A stretch of DNA of 64,000 bases from Eleusine coracana subsp. coracana (taxonomy: Eukaryota; Streptophyta; Magnoliopsida; Poales; Poaceae): NCBI GenBank assembly GCA_032690845.1, contig CM064427.1, forward strand, positions 10,861,501-10,925,500, given 5' to 3'. Position numbers and translations under genes: made by a program. Below are positions 1 through 11,679 of this stretch, one piece after another; position 1 is the stretch's first letter; every line of letters starts with the position of its first letter. The notes under the pieces were generated by a model. That model saw nothing but the letters and a program-made list of their open reading frames with translations, had not been told where the DNA came from and ran no database searches.

Positions 1-2011
1 CCATAGTGTGGGTGTGGAGATAACTAATGCTCCACATTGCAATGTCGATCAGAGAATTATGGAAGAAACACATGACACAATGATAGCTAACTCGGGAGAG
101 GACAATAAGGCAGTTGTAGATGAGATGGAGTGGGATGATGAAGAGTTTTGTGCTTTTGTGGATACAAATGTTGGCTAGGGAATGGGGTATGAAGAGCCTC
201 ACGACTGGATTAGCATGGAGAACATGATAATCAACGATGGGCACGATTCATTATGGGAGTATGATGCCATTGAAGTTCGTCAAGAACAGATGTTTCGTGA
301 TAAGAGGGATTTGCAGGTGGCTGTTATACGATGGGCATTTTCAGAGAAAGAGTATAGAGTGATCATTTCAAATCCTAGAACATACGACGTCAAGAGCACG
401 GGTCAAGATTGTACGTGGCGTGTACATGGTTATATGCCAAAAAATGAGGTGATGTTTGTAGCAAGTATTGTCATGCCCCATTCTTGCACCTTGCAACATA
501 CCTTGTTGAAAAACAGTAACATGAGTAGCAGATTTGTTGCTGAGCACATGTATCTTGAGATAGTTCAGAAGACGGGCATCTCTCCTTTTGCAATAATGCA
601 TGTCATAGAAAATAGATTTGGTTTTGAGATAACATATGATATGGCATGGAAAGCAAAACAGAAGCCATTGGAAAAGAGGTTTGATACATATGAGAACTCG
701 TATCACAACCATCCTTCACTGCTAGAAGTAATGCAAGCTAGGAATCCGGGGAACTGTTATCGCTATGCATGACTTCGTGAATGCAGAATTGAAAAGGGTA
801 CTACAACGTGCTTTCTAGTCATTTGGTTGTATGATTGAAGCATTTAGACATTGTCGACCAGTGCTATGCGTGGATGGTACATTTTTGACCGGCAAGTACA
901 AGGGTCAGATCCTTACTGCAATTGGGGTCGATGGTGAGAATCAGGTGGTTCCTATTGCATTTGTATTTGTGGAGCGAGAAAGCACTGAAAGTTGGCTATG
1001 GTTCTTGCTTGCATCTTACATGACCATCATGCAGGACTGTTGTCATCAATTCATACATTGCAGACAGATCCCAATGATGAGTGTTTCTGGTCCGACTTGC
1101 ATAGTCATTGGAGCATGAGACATTTAGGGGAAAACTTCTTCAGTTAATTTAAAAGTAAGCGATTGATGAACATGTTTAAGAAGCTATGCAAGCAGAATAG
1201 GAGGAATAAATCCCAAAAATTATGGAATGAGCTGGATAAATTAACTACCCACCAAATGAAAGAGGTGGCAAATATTCCTACTACAGGTTGTGACAAGCCT
1301 ATGGGACTGGAACCGCTTCCAAACAAATCACGTAGTGTAACGAGGCAAAGGATAGGGAGGATGAGACTGAAATGTTTCTCAGAGTGGATAAAGGATGAGC
1401 TACTTGACAAATGGACATTGATCGAAGACACAGATGGATCATGCTACAGAATTATGACAACAAATCTTATAGAGGTGTATAATTGGGTGATGAAAGGGAC
1501 TCGATGTCTACCATTGGTTGCTATAGTCGAGGGAATTAGCCGTGGCACACATACATACCTTCAAGATCAGTATGGAAACGCATTAATCCACGTAGCGAAC
1601 CCCCAAGTGACATACACAAGAAGGATCACACAACACATGCAAAGGGGCAGAGTCATAGGATTGTGAAGACTGGTAACCGAGAACTAGTGTTTGAGGTTCT
1701 CTTACATGGGAGGAGTGGGCTTGGTGTTGGTCGTTCAGAAGTGACTACAGAGTGTAATACTGTGGCCTGATATGAAGCAATGTCAATGTACCTGCAACAA
1801 GCTTAAATTACTATTGTTGCCATGCTCCCATGTCTTTGCCGTATGTGCAAAGGGCAATATTGAAAGCCATTATTTTGTGTCATCGTATTATCTTAACGAA
1901 GCGGTCCAGGCAACTTGGGGAGGAGAGTTACTTGGTTGGCGAGCTATCGGTGATTTCACTAACCCATCGGAGGGGGATCCTTTATGGATACCTCACCCTG
2001 AGACGAAAGTT
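1..2011 (+). pseudogene. MULE (MuDR-type) transposase, 5' part, decayed
   Basis: This is the transposase of a Mutator-like element, a DDE enzyme that cuts and moves the element in the nucleus. The frame is open from the window edge to a TAG at 176-178. It resumes at 182-772 with the MuDR N-terminal region (motif CTWRVHGYMPK). A frame change leads into the MULE catalytic core at about 800-1010 (CVDGTFLTGKYKG). A second frame change leads to 1028-1666 (FWSDLHSHWSMRHLGENF). The SWIM zinc finger lies at 1772-1900 (CQCTCN then PCSHVFAVC). Stops and shifts make it non-functional. The coding match stops at ETKV (base 2011) where a retrotransposon is inserted, and continues at 13887. The 5' end of the MULE is outside the window and no terminal inverted repeat was seen. 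The family call is firm. Confidence 0.9.
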
Positions 2012-3693
2012 TGTAAGCTTCATGACCATTGATGGGTTCTCCCAGGTATAAATGTTTTGATGATAGATGACAACTATGAAATTATGGACTAATATCTATA
2101 AGAGTGTTGTCTATGTAGGAATCATCCCTAAAATCTATTACAAATCACATGGATAAGGGTTGCCTTGGCGATTGATGACAATGACCGTAAGCGTGGAGGC
2201 TTGTGAGCTTGATGGAGTCCAAGGGTTGATGGAGATGAATCAAAGCTGAGGACAAGCTATGAAGCGAGTATTGGGAACACTTGTCTAGATGTTAGGGCTT
2301 TGAATCCATAGGAAAAACCGGACTATCAAGGGGGTCTAGATCATTTCTCTTAGATCATGTCTAGTCGGTGATGTGCAAGGTTGCTTGGTGAAATCACAGG
2401 CACTAGATGATAGTGTAGGAGCCAAGGAGCTGTTCGGAGAAGCCAGAAAACGAAGTCAAGCGAAGAGGACAAGTTTTAGCTTCTGAACGAAGTGACTGGA
2501 CAGAGGGGTCAATGATGACCAGACTGTACGATCACTAAGTGGTTTTATCTGGAACTTAAAGCGAGTCAGCGAGGAATCTGTCTGTGCCAAGATCCATAGA
2601 GACCAGACGATATGGTCTATTGACCGGACAGTCCGGTTAGTATGAAGTGCACAGGACAGAGAGAAAGCTGTAGTCTGAAATGTTTCTGGACTAGAGAGAG
2701 AAACAGACCGGACGGTCTAGTCAGCTAACCGTACGGTCCGATCAGCAAGAGATCAGCAGTGGGCAGAGCCATTGGAGCAGGATTTTGGAGTGACCAGACG
2801 GTCCGGTCAGCCAGTGACCGGATAGTCTGGTTAGTAGGCCCAGAAAGCTGATTTCGTGAAGCAACGACTAGTTGGAGGTTGAAAGCCTATATAACTTTGT
2901 TGCTGGGGTCTTGGAGACAAATCTTGGCCAGTGGAATACCTGAGAGCATTTGGTAAGATCCAAGAGGAAGAGAGGAGAGCACTAGGAGGAGATATTGCAT
3001 ATCTTGAGAGTGCTAGAGGAGAGTAACTAGAGCATCTTGCACATCTAAAGCTAGGGTGTCCTTGAGGGTGTGATTTAGACTATTATTCTTTGTCTACAGT
3101 GAGACCTAGACCGGTTAGGTGTCGGTGATCGAGTCTATCGTGATTTGTTGTGAAGGCCATCACAAGTTTGTACCCAGTTTGAGCCCGCCGATGAAAGGGG
3201 CATCAATAGTGAGTGCCCGTGTCGGCTCGGGGAGTCCAGCAAGTTCTCGAGGGAGGCGAACTTGTGCCATGATGGCAGCGGTGACGCGCACCGTGTCTTC
3301 ACTCCGGGAGTGATTGCGGGCTCGTGGGCGAGAACTCCACATCGGTGGTGGGAGGGACTGAGACTCCGACGGGAGTGGTCCAACAAGGAGTAAGGGAAGG
3401 CACCATCCTTCCGAAACCTCAGGAAAAAATCATAAGCATTTCTTGACCCCCTCTTTACTATTCCGCAGTTGTATGCTATAGTGACTAGGTTGAATTGTGG
3501 CTTGCATAGGCTAGTGTGTTTGGCTTCCACGCTTGCTTTTATCATGAACACTAGCATGTGTAGGGTCTTGACCTACTAGAATTGTTTAGGTTGCAACGCT
3601 TGTTACACTCAAGTAGTGTGAATTGAAGTATTTGGTTTCGTGAGCGGCTTTCCGATTTACCCCCTCCTTCTCGGTACGCCTTTGGTCCTTACA
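2012..3693 (+). repeat. 5' LTR of the 11.9-kb element
   Basis: This 1682-bp direct repeat matches 12218-13886. It is bounded by TGTAAG and CTTACA and carries promoter and polyadenylation functions in this class. Three pairs of 17-bp dyad words lie at 2601-2832. Bases 3660-3664 keep a short form of the C-rich run typical of SIRE-type LTR ends. Confidence 0.9.
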
Positions 3694-3695
3694 AG

Positions 3696-3708
3696 TGGTA
3701 TCAGAGCC
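3696..3708 (+). promoter_or_regulatory. Primer-binding site (tRNA-iMet)
   Basis: TGGTATCAGAGCC begins two bases after the LTR. It is the standard complement of the 3' end of plant initiator tRNA-Met, which primes minus-strand DNA synthesis. Confidence 0.93.
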
Positions 3709-3746
3709 AAGTGCTCATCTTTGAGGCTTCATCGCCTTGAGTAAGG

Positions 3747-5741
3747 ATGCCAAGACAGGTGGAGAATGTTCCCATATTCAATGGGGAGGACTATGAGTTT
3801 TGGAAGGCTCGCATGCAAGCTTACCTGGAGTCCCTTGATCCAGAGATATGGATGGTCACTCACGAGTCCGATGTGGATGTGAACCTGCTTGAGCCTGATT
3901 TCATTAAGAGCAATGCTAAGGCCAAGAATGCTCTGTTTGCTTGCATTTCTAAGGATGTCGTTGCTAGGTTAGATGCTAGTTCCACAGCACACGGTATCTA
4001 GATTGAGATTCAGGGGCTCCATGAGGGCACCAGTGATGTCAAAGAGGAAAGATACTATGTGCTAAAGAACAAGTATGATAACTTCACTAGATTGTCACAT
4101 GAGAGAGCTAACACTGTTTATTCTCGTTATCATGTACTAGTGGAGGAGATCAATGCTCTTGGGGATGACTTCAAGCTCAAGCCTGTTGAGGTGATAAGAA
4201 GATTCTTGAGGGTATTCAAGGACCTCAAGTATGAGTCCATCATCACCTTCACCTTGTAAAGTGACCTCAAGACCAAGACCATGAAGGATGTACTTGGCAA
4301 GATCACAACCTTCGAAAGCTACCAGCTGGGTTTGAACGACCCTCAACCATCCAACCTTGCTCTTCAAGCCGAGAAGCAAGAGCCTGTCAAAAGCAAGAAA
4401 AGCAAGAAGAAAGCTGAGGTCGAAGAAGAAGATGATGATGATGAAGATGACTTGACCAAGGACTTGGCCCTTCTTATGAAGAAGATGAAGACCTTCAAGA
4501 ACAAGTTTGTTTCCAAGTCTAAGGGCAAGTGCTTCAACCGTGGGTCCAAGAAACACTTTGTTCGAGAATGCCCCAAGCCAAAGAAAGAAGCTTTCAAGTC
4601 CCAAGACTCAAGTGAAGAAAAAGAAGAAGACCCCAAGGCCAAGCAAAAGAAGAAGAAGTACTTCAACAAAGGCAAAGCCAAAGGCAAAGCTCAAGACCAC
4701 AAGAAGAAGTTCTCATACAAGGCCCTTGTTGGAGAGTGGACAAGTGACAACTCAAGTGACACATCCTCTTCCTCAAGTGATGATGAAGAAGTGGCCGGCC
4801 TAGCCATGATCAAGACCACACTTCCACGAGCTCTTCCTCCACCTCCCACATGCCTCATGGCCACAAGCCAACTTGGGGAGAGTGAGGATGAGAGCAGCAA
4901 TGACAGTGATGATGAGGAGCTCTCATGTGCCGAGTTTTGGAGTATGCTTGAGCAAGCCCGCAACATCGCCGTCAAGAAATCCAAAATGTTAGATGTAGTA
5001 AGAAAAGAGTGTAACTTGGCTAAGGACAGTGTTGGTGAGCTTGAGAGTGAGCTCAAGGACCTTCTCACGTCTCATGAGGCCTTAAACAAGAGTTATGACA
5101 AACCCAAGGGTGATCATGTAGAGCTTCATGATATGTACAAGGCCCTTGAGATTGCTTATGAGGCCATCAATGTTGACAACCTTGCCTCTCCCTCCTCTAG
5201 TTCATCTAAGAGTGATGCTTTCACTATGTGTGATGAACTAACCACCTCGGTTGAGGATTCTTTTCTTAAGCCATTTGTTTTGGAGGAATATTACAAGCTG
5301 AAGGAAGAGAGGAAGATGGTGATGGATGGCTTCGAGAGGCTCACACGTGGTAGAGCCATCCATAAGGAGATTCTTGGGAGGAACCTTGTGAACAATGTCT
5401 CCTACCGGGGACATGGCTCATATCCTGCCGTCATCGACATCATCGGGACGAGTGACTCCATCCCCGCATGGATCAAACCCCTTCTCACTGACGACTACTA
5501 TTGCGAGAGGTGTTGCAAGGATGGTCACACCATCAAGGATTGTCCTATGGTGAGAAGTTCCAACTTGTTCCATGAGAACACACATTTCAAGCTTTTTAGG
5601 AACAAGGATGGCAAAGTGAATACTAAGGCTTTGGGACCACCAAACAAGAAGAGTAAGGTCAAGAGCATATGGGTGCCTAAGTGCATTGTTGATCTTGAGA
5701 GGTCAATGAAGTATAAGTGGGTGCCCAAAAACAAGACCTAG
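3747..5741 (+). pseudogene. gag: gag of the 11.9-kb element (Copia, SIRE-like)
   Basis: Gag forms the virus-like particle that packages element RNA in the cytoplasm. The ATG at 3747 follows the primer site and opens with a Copia-type gag domain (FNGEDYEFWKARMQAYLESL). One frame runs through, broken only by TAG at 3999 and TAA at 4257. The first zinc knuckle (about 4530-4572) has lost its second Cys (CFNRGSKKHFVREC). The second is intact near 5505-5546 (CERCCKDGHTIKDC, CX2CX4HX4C). Acidic and Lys-rich stretches and a predicted coiled coil lie between. The C-terminus repeats a WVPK motif, typical of SIRE-like gag. In complete elements protease and pol would follow; here they are missing. Confidence 0.85.
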
Positions 5742-6224
5742 AAGATGGTGGTGGTGATGGACCATGAGCTTACTTGAAGATCAAGTAAAGTCCACCACAA
5801 GTGACATGGATCTCAACGACATATCCACTCATGAAGGAGGTAACCGTGCTTGTTCTTGGTAGTTGTAGTGTGTTTTTCCTTCTCTTGCATTGCATGGTAA
5901 TTAGGACTCCTTTATGACTAGTATGCTTTACATCCATGCATGTGTAAATAACTAAAAGAAAAACACATAAAAATTAGTCAATGTCTAACCCATCCAAGAT
6001 AGCTATAAGCAAGGGGGAGTGCTTGAGATGGTGGTTTGGCTTCTCTTAAGTCAAGGGTATGGCTTATAGTGAGTAAGCTTGGGAGGGGTTCAAACTTGAC
6101 ATTGTTAGGTTTCCTTTGTGTCTTGTTTAACTTTGCTTGCATTCACATGGCATGTTTACTTTCTTTGCATATGTAAAATACTTGTTGCATGCATCATATA
6201 GGAAACACAAAGGAGGCTTGTCCC
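5742..6224 (+). other. Non-coding spacer after gag
   Basis: There is no convincing reading frame. It contains the phrase AGCAAGGGGGAGTGCTTGAG, a purine-rich tract like those near polypurine sites in SIRE-type elements. A nested LTR starts at 6225. Confidence 0.5.
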
Positions 6225-7731
6225 TAAAGGTGCATCTAGGCCCCTAAGTTTATTTTGGTGATTGGCGTCATTACAATTAAGATCGGACTAATCTTTTAAT
6301 AAGCATGTGTGTACATTATGGTATAAAGTTTGGTGATGAAATGCATAGAAACAGAAAGAGAGAAAAGAAGATGGAAAAGTGCTTCAAGTTGAAATTCAAA
6401 ATATGCTCAAGAATGAAGTTCATAGTATTTTATTTTAAATCTTGAGTATAGGAAAAGCCGTACTATTAAGAGGGACACAAAAGTGTGAAGCGGAGGTGAA
6501 CTAAGTGCAAAATTTTTATTTCTAGGCCATACAAAAATTTCTAGGGCAAAATCATCGGACTTGTCCGACCCATCGGACTCCAGTACCTCTGCCACTCTGG
6601 ATCGTCGGACATGTCCGACGGTCATCGGACTTATCCGATGACCAGAGGAAAGTCCAACACATCGGACATTTTCATCGGAGTACAGTTCCCCTGCCACCCT
6701 TTTTCATCGGACTTGTCCGATGGACAAGACTTGTCCGAGCCATCAGACAAGTCCATCGGATTCCAGTTCCTCTACCCCTCCTGTGCCATCGGACATGTCC
6801 GATGACCAACTTATTCGAGGCATTGGGCAAGCTTGTCGGACTCCAGTTTCTGCACCACCTTGATTCATCGGACTTGTTCGACACGGATCTCAGAAATTGG
6901 GTCTCCAACGACTCTTTTCCCCATTGGGCTATATATAGAGCCCCTCTTCGCCCTTTGGCTAGGAGGTCACTCATTTCCACTCAAAAACACTCTCAAGCTC
7001 ACTTTGCTCTCCCCAACTCTCCTCCCTTGATTCCATTCTTGATTTGTGAAGGGATTGAGAGAAGATTAAAGTGCTCTATTGACTCCAAGCTTTCATCCTC
7101 TTGAGCATTTGGTTCATCCTCACCGTCGACAACTATTGTGTTTGTTGCTCTTGGGGATTCTTCCCCTAGACGGTTAGAGGTGCCCGTACAGGTCCCAACT
7201 TGTGTGGTGACGCCTCGGGAAGTTTGTATTGACCCCTCCTTTGTGGAATTTCTAGTGGAAAACTAAGTTTGATCTTTGTGGTCACTTGGAGAGGTTAGGG
7301 TTGAAAGAGACCCGGTCCTTTGTGGATCCCTCAACGGAGACGTAGGCTTCGTTGTGGAGCTAAACTTCGGTGAACAAATCTTGTGACTTGTTTGAGCTTT
7401 TAATTACTCGTGTATCATTTACTTGTTCTTGCTCACAAACTTGCTAGTTAGGGCTTGCTTCGTATTCCTTAGATTGACCTGTGTAGGTTGCTTGCTAGTT
7501 GCTCTCCTTATTTTTATAGCTTCACCTTGCTTATATTCACCTGCTCCTAGCTTGCCTTACACTAGTTTTAATATTTACTCGGTCAATCTACTTTTCTATC
7601 TTGTGCCATCGGACAAGTCACCGGACTTTCCTACAATCGTCGGACAAGTCCGACACTGCGCTTTTGACTTTTATTATTAAGTGAATTTCAAGGATTATTG
7701 CCTATTCACCCCCCCCCTCTAGGCACTTTCA
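6225..7731 (+). mobile_element. Solo LTR nested in the 11.9-kb element
   Basis: This 1507-bp unit starts TAAAGGTGCATCTAGGCCCC (TG changed to TA) and ends CCTCTAGGCACTTTCA, so its ends are near inverted repeats. Flanks are GTCCC (6220-6224) and GTCCT (7732-7736), an almost perfect 5-bp target duplication. There is no second LTR or interior, so it is the product of recombination between two LTRs. It carries many copies of TCGGACWTGTCCGA-type words at 6555-6818 and a further pair at 7609-7653. A TATA-like stretch (CTATATATAG) lies at 6929-6938. Confidence 0.85.
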
Positions 7732-8096
7732 GTCCTACTTGGAGATTTTTGTGCTCCATGCTCTATATGAGATTACATCTCCACAAGTGTGACCAAAGGA
7801 AAGGATTATGATTCATGCCCATTGAGCAAGCTCTTATGAACTCCGAGGATAAATCTACTCGCGCGGTTCATGAACTAAGGCTCATACATACCCATTTGGT
7901 TCTTTATTGCCTTGGTTCTTATTCGCTTGCTCTTTCATTTGGCATTTGCAAAAATTATAAGGCCATAAAGTGCCACTATTTGAAAAGGAGTGTTTGAGAG
8001 TACCCTTCATATTCCAAGTGCAGTGTTTATTTGAGTGTTTAGCGAGGGCACTTGGAAAATGGAGAAATTCTTTGACTCAGCGAATTTTTCTGAAGT
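7732..8096 (+). other. Resumed interior of the 11.9-kb element
   Basis: The sequence is non-coding and A/T-rich. Only short frames occur and none resembles pol. Confidence 0.5.
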
Positions 8097-8280
8097 GACC
8101 ATACAGTTCGATCACTGGACCGTACAGTCCGGTCAGTGGCTCTGTGCACAGTGCCTAGGGTGAGTCTGGTTGCAGGGATCGGACAGAACGGTTCTAAAGA
8201 CTGTACCGTTCGGTCTGCACAAAGGCCAACGGACCCTAAACTGACCGGACGGTCCGGTCTTGAGACTGTACCATCCGGTC
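8097..8280 (+). repeat. Internal array of six 17-18-bp dyad words
   Basis: Copies at 8097-8113, 8118-8134, 8177-8194, 8199-8215, 8243-8259 and 8264-8280 match the word GACCGGACGGTCCGGTC of this element's LTRs. They form three pairs with start-to-start steps of 21, 22 and 21 bp. The copy at 8243 is a perfect palindrome. Lying ahead of the accessory frame, the array could act as an internal promoter or regulatory module (inference). Confidence 0.8.
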
Positions 8281-8389
8281 ACTATGATTGGTCGTGCAAT
8301 GCAATTTCCAATCTGTGATCATAGATTCGTTTCTTGTTGAATCTCGGCCGTTCATTGATCTATTGACCTAGGTCAAAATCAAAAGGACC

Positions 8390-9249
8390 TTTGTCACTTT
8401 TCCAGTTCGCTCCCGACGCCGAGGACTCGCCCCTGCCTCTCCATCACCGCACCCGCCATCGCCGCCTCAACTCCGGCCAAGTCACCACCGCGCCTGCTTC
8501 TAAGCTCGTCCACATGCCTCGCCGCACCACCGCCTGCCTGCACACCCGCACCGCGCTCGCTCGCGCAACCCCAGGCAGAGCGGCCGCCTCCTCCAGCCGC
8601 GTCGTTGCTCATCGCCTCGTCGCCACTCACCACCGTGCACCGTCGACCCCACTCGCCTCCACCACTCCCCCCGCGCGCACATGCACAGAGCCGCCCAGTG
8701 CCGAGCACCACCAAAAGCTAGGGCGAAGTTTCCCCCTTTTTCCGTACAATCTCCATTGCTGGCGACCTCAAAATCTCACCTTTTTAGGTGATCGCCTGCG
8801 AGTTTCTCACATCTTCGGCTTTGAGTTCTTCCAGGGTATCGTGCTATCTTTCCATTCATCGAATTATGCCTTGATTAGCAAGCAATTTCCTTAATTGATG
8901 CAATTTGATTAACTACCCATGTTTAGTTGCATTAATTTGTTAATTTGCTCAACCTAGATGCAATTAATTCCCTGTATATCTATTAATTGCAATTCTAGGG
9001 TTGTCTCTCATGTAGTCTACAGTTGGATTTATTGCAAATTATTTGACTGCACACTAGATGACTCACACCAGCCACATATAGTCGATGATCACTGTTGTTA
9101 CCTTGCACATTTGTCTAATGGTCATGTCCTTCATTCGGTGCTAGGATTTCTATTGCGTATTCTTTCCTAGTGGTGCTTTGCTGGTAGATTTATATAGGTT
9201 CTATGCTTATCCTGTCTATACCTACGTACGTGCAGTGACAGCAGCAGAG
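8390..9249 (+). other. C-rich leader before the accessory frame
   Basis: Bases 8400-8715 are strongly C-rich like the 5' leader of a grass gene; 8715-9249 are T-rich and intron-like. The 167-codon frame at 8391-8894 is compositionally biased (Ala, Arg, Thr, Pro) and resembles no family I know, so I read this as untranslated leader, possibly captured from a host gene. Confidence 0.4.
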
Positions 9250-11679
9250 ATGGCAGATTCAGGTCAGGACAAGGGCAAGGGTAAGATGCCTGAGAAGCCC
9301 AAGAGCAAGAAGAGACCGAGACTAGACCCAGAGTCGGAGAGGGCTAGGAGGTTAGCCCAGCACTTGGATGCCATGGAGCAGTCACGCAGGACACCAGGGA
9401 CACGGCTTATCCTAGAGCCGTCTGGTGACACTCAGAGACTTAGGAGGAGTACCAGGCAGAGGACAGCACAGGGCTTGGCTACAGGTGTAAATCCAGCACC
9501 TTGGTCGCAGAGTACTCTGACTTCCTGTCAGGGGAGGTCGTCGAGACCTGTGGAGCAGAGTTCCTCCGGGCAGCAGGAGGAGTCAAAGTCTAAGGAGAGC
9601 TCAGAGTATGAGTCTGAGGAGGTTGAGGAGGAGGAGACGGAGCATCTAGCACAGCCACAGTAGCAGAGGATTGGTCACCGGGCAGGAGACCCGCAGTGCA
9701 GCTGTGCAGTGTGCACCTGGAGGCTGCAGAGACTGGTACAGGCAGTCGGGGAGACGGATATACTTAAGTTTCCTGCAAAGGACCTTAAGGCTCTTCGTCT
9801 TGTCTCCTTCGAGTAGTGGGTTCCAGTCCCTAGGGATCCCGCTACAGGAGAGAGTTACTGGACGTGCCTCTAGAGGAGGATTGGAGAGGGTCTGAGACGC
9901 TATCTTACCATGTAGGGCAAGGATAAGGTGTTTGTTCCACAGCAGTATACTACCTACTAGGCCATAAGGAGGGCCACCGGCACTGACATGGAGCAATACT
10001 TCACGTACTTACCAGGGATAGCAGAGCTAGTTACTGCTCCCTACAGGTTTAGAGAGGACGTTGTTCTGGAGTTCTATGCCACACTGTGGATAGCCAGAGA
10101 CCGCTCAGAGTTCTGGTTCTTGTTCAGAGGGCAGTCACAACGTGTGAGCAGAGGAGACCTCATAGCTAGCTTTGGGTTTCTCGCTTTAGATCTTCAGCAC
10201 TACAGGAGTGCCTACCCATCCCTAGAGCCACCTCGTAGACCATAGGGAGGGAAGCTAACGTCAGACAACATGGTGTTGATCACTTTTCCACCACCACACA
10301 CCTCAGGCTTTGAGAGAGGCCCTACGAGACTCAGCGCAGAGGCCAAGGTGGTTAGAGCGATAGTCACCAGGACTATCATTCCTAAGTCTAGCTACAGAGA
10401 GGAGTTCACTCTACTTCACCAATGGGCTGTAGCAGCTATTCTGAGGAGGAAGCACTTTGATCTGGCACACTTTCTGTTTGGAGAGATGGAGGAGGTTATT
10501 TCTAAGAGGGTTGGAGGACGTCACTTGGTCTATGCACCCTACATTTGCTACCTTCTGAGGAGGATGGGTCTAGTGATAGAGGAGCAGTACGAGGCGTTCC
10601 CTGAGATGACCACCAGCTATGCACCTCGAGTCCCCAGGGGATCACAGCCAGCCTCGAGTCAGCAGACGGGAGAGGAAGAGCACGAGTCACCACCGGTCCC
10701 TCACGAGCAGGCAGCTCATCTAGAGACGGTGGTTCCTGAGTCAGCTAGCATTGGAGCACCTCCCCAGCTTACGAGATCACAGCCAGAGGATGCTATCATA
10801 GTGGCAGCACTAGCAGGACGCCTGAGTGAGTTCATTCAGAGCACAACTGAGGATAGACGTCAGATGATGGAGGTCATCAGGGGACAGGCAGAGCTTCAGA
10901 GACAACAGATGACGATCTTGACCACCCTGATGACTCAGCTGGCAGAGATGACTCAGAGACAGGCTAGTCAGCAGCAGGGATAGTCTTCACTTTCACAGGT
11001 TCAGGCGCTGCTGATGCACCCAGGACCCTTCACTACTTTGATGACAGCTCAGTCCAGTGGGTTGTTACACTCAGGGGTGTTACCGACAGGGGGAGCAGGA
11101 CAGACTCACTCCCCAGCTCAGTTCCCCCTCGTGTTCGCCTTCTCACTGTCTGCGTTGTTCACTTCACTGACACACGCTTCTACTTCACAGATGGCAGGAC
11201 CCTCCACCTCCCAGCTACCAGTCAGGAGTATGTTCTCAGACATAGTGCACACCACTCATGCAGACTCCCAGCCAGCTCCAGACTCAGTTACAGCTCCACC
11301 TACCACTGCTACAGTCAACACACTCACACCTCAGGTAGCAGAGGATCTGGTCCGCGGAGGCTTCACACAGTAGGATGTGGCGGATCTCACACTTCTCCAG
11401 GGTTCAGTTGCACAGGAGACCGCTACAGTCACACCAGCAGAGCCAGACAGAGGGTCTGAGTCGCCTGTAGACCTTGAGTTCTTTGAGCAGCTGGATGCTC
11501 AGGCGGCACAGGCTCAGGGAGCACCGCAGGATCCAGGACAGGAGCAGAGCCCTCAGAGGACGTCGTTGCACCACTTCCTTCGACCACGAGCGCATAGATG
11601 TTCACTTTTGTGCTTTTTTTTGGTGCTTGTTGCCAAAGCGGGAGAAGTAGTCATAGGTCTAGGGGGAGTTAGAGTGTGA
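9250..11679 (+). pseudogene. Accessory ORF replacing pol (putative plant transposon protein family)
   Basis: A single frame runs from ATG at 9250 (after GCAGCAGAG) to TGA at 11677, interrupted only by eight TAG codons at 9661, 9814, 9871, 9913, 9958, 10243, 10981 and 11371. The N-terminus is basic (KGKGKMPEKPKSKKRPR) then acidic. The middle (about 9988-10600) has the conserved core seen in many plant retrotransposon accessory proteins (EQYFTYLPGIAELV; REEFTLLHQWAVAAIL; DLAHFLFGEMEEVI). The tail is Gln-rich with a likely coiled coil (about 10790-10980). It shows no enzyme motif and its function is unknown. Codons past about 11590 look like untranslated sequence, so the true end may be earlier. 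Confidence 0.75.

Noticed and set aside
2592..2832. The LTR palindromes as a CRISPR-like array
   Set aside because: Spacers are not unique inserts of fixed length, the words vary, the host is a plant and no cas gene exists.
4137..5068. Minus-strand frames opposite gag
   Set aside because: They are shadows of the plus-strand gag, rich in Leu/Ser from Glu/Lys-rich coding.
8391..8894. 167-codon plus-strand frame as a gene
   Set aside because: Low-complexity Ala/Arg/Pro/Thr composition from C-rich leader DNA, no domain, and a T-rich second half; better read as untranslated leader.
9250..11679. A reassigned amber codon in the accessory ORF
   Set aside because: Nuclear grass DNA uses the standard code; CAG-to-TAG decay explains the pattern. 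Kept only as a finding on mutation pattern.
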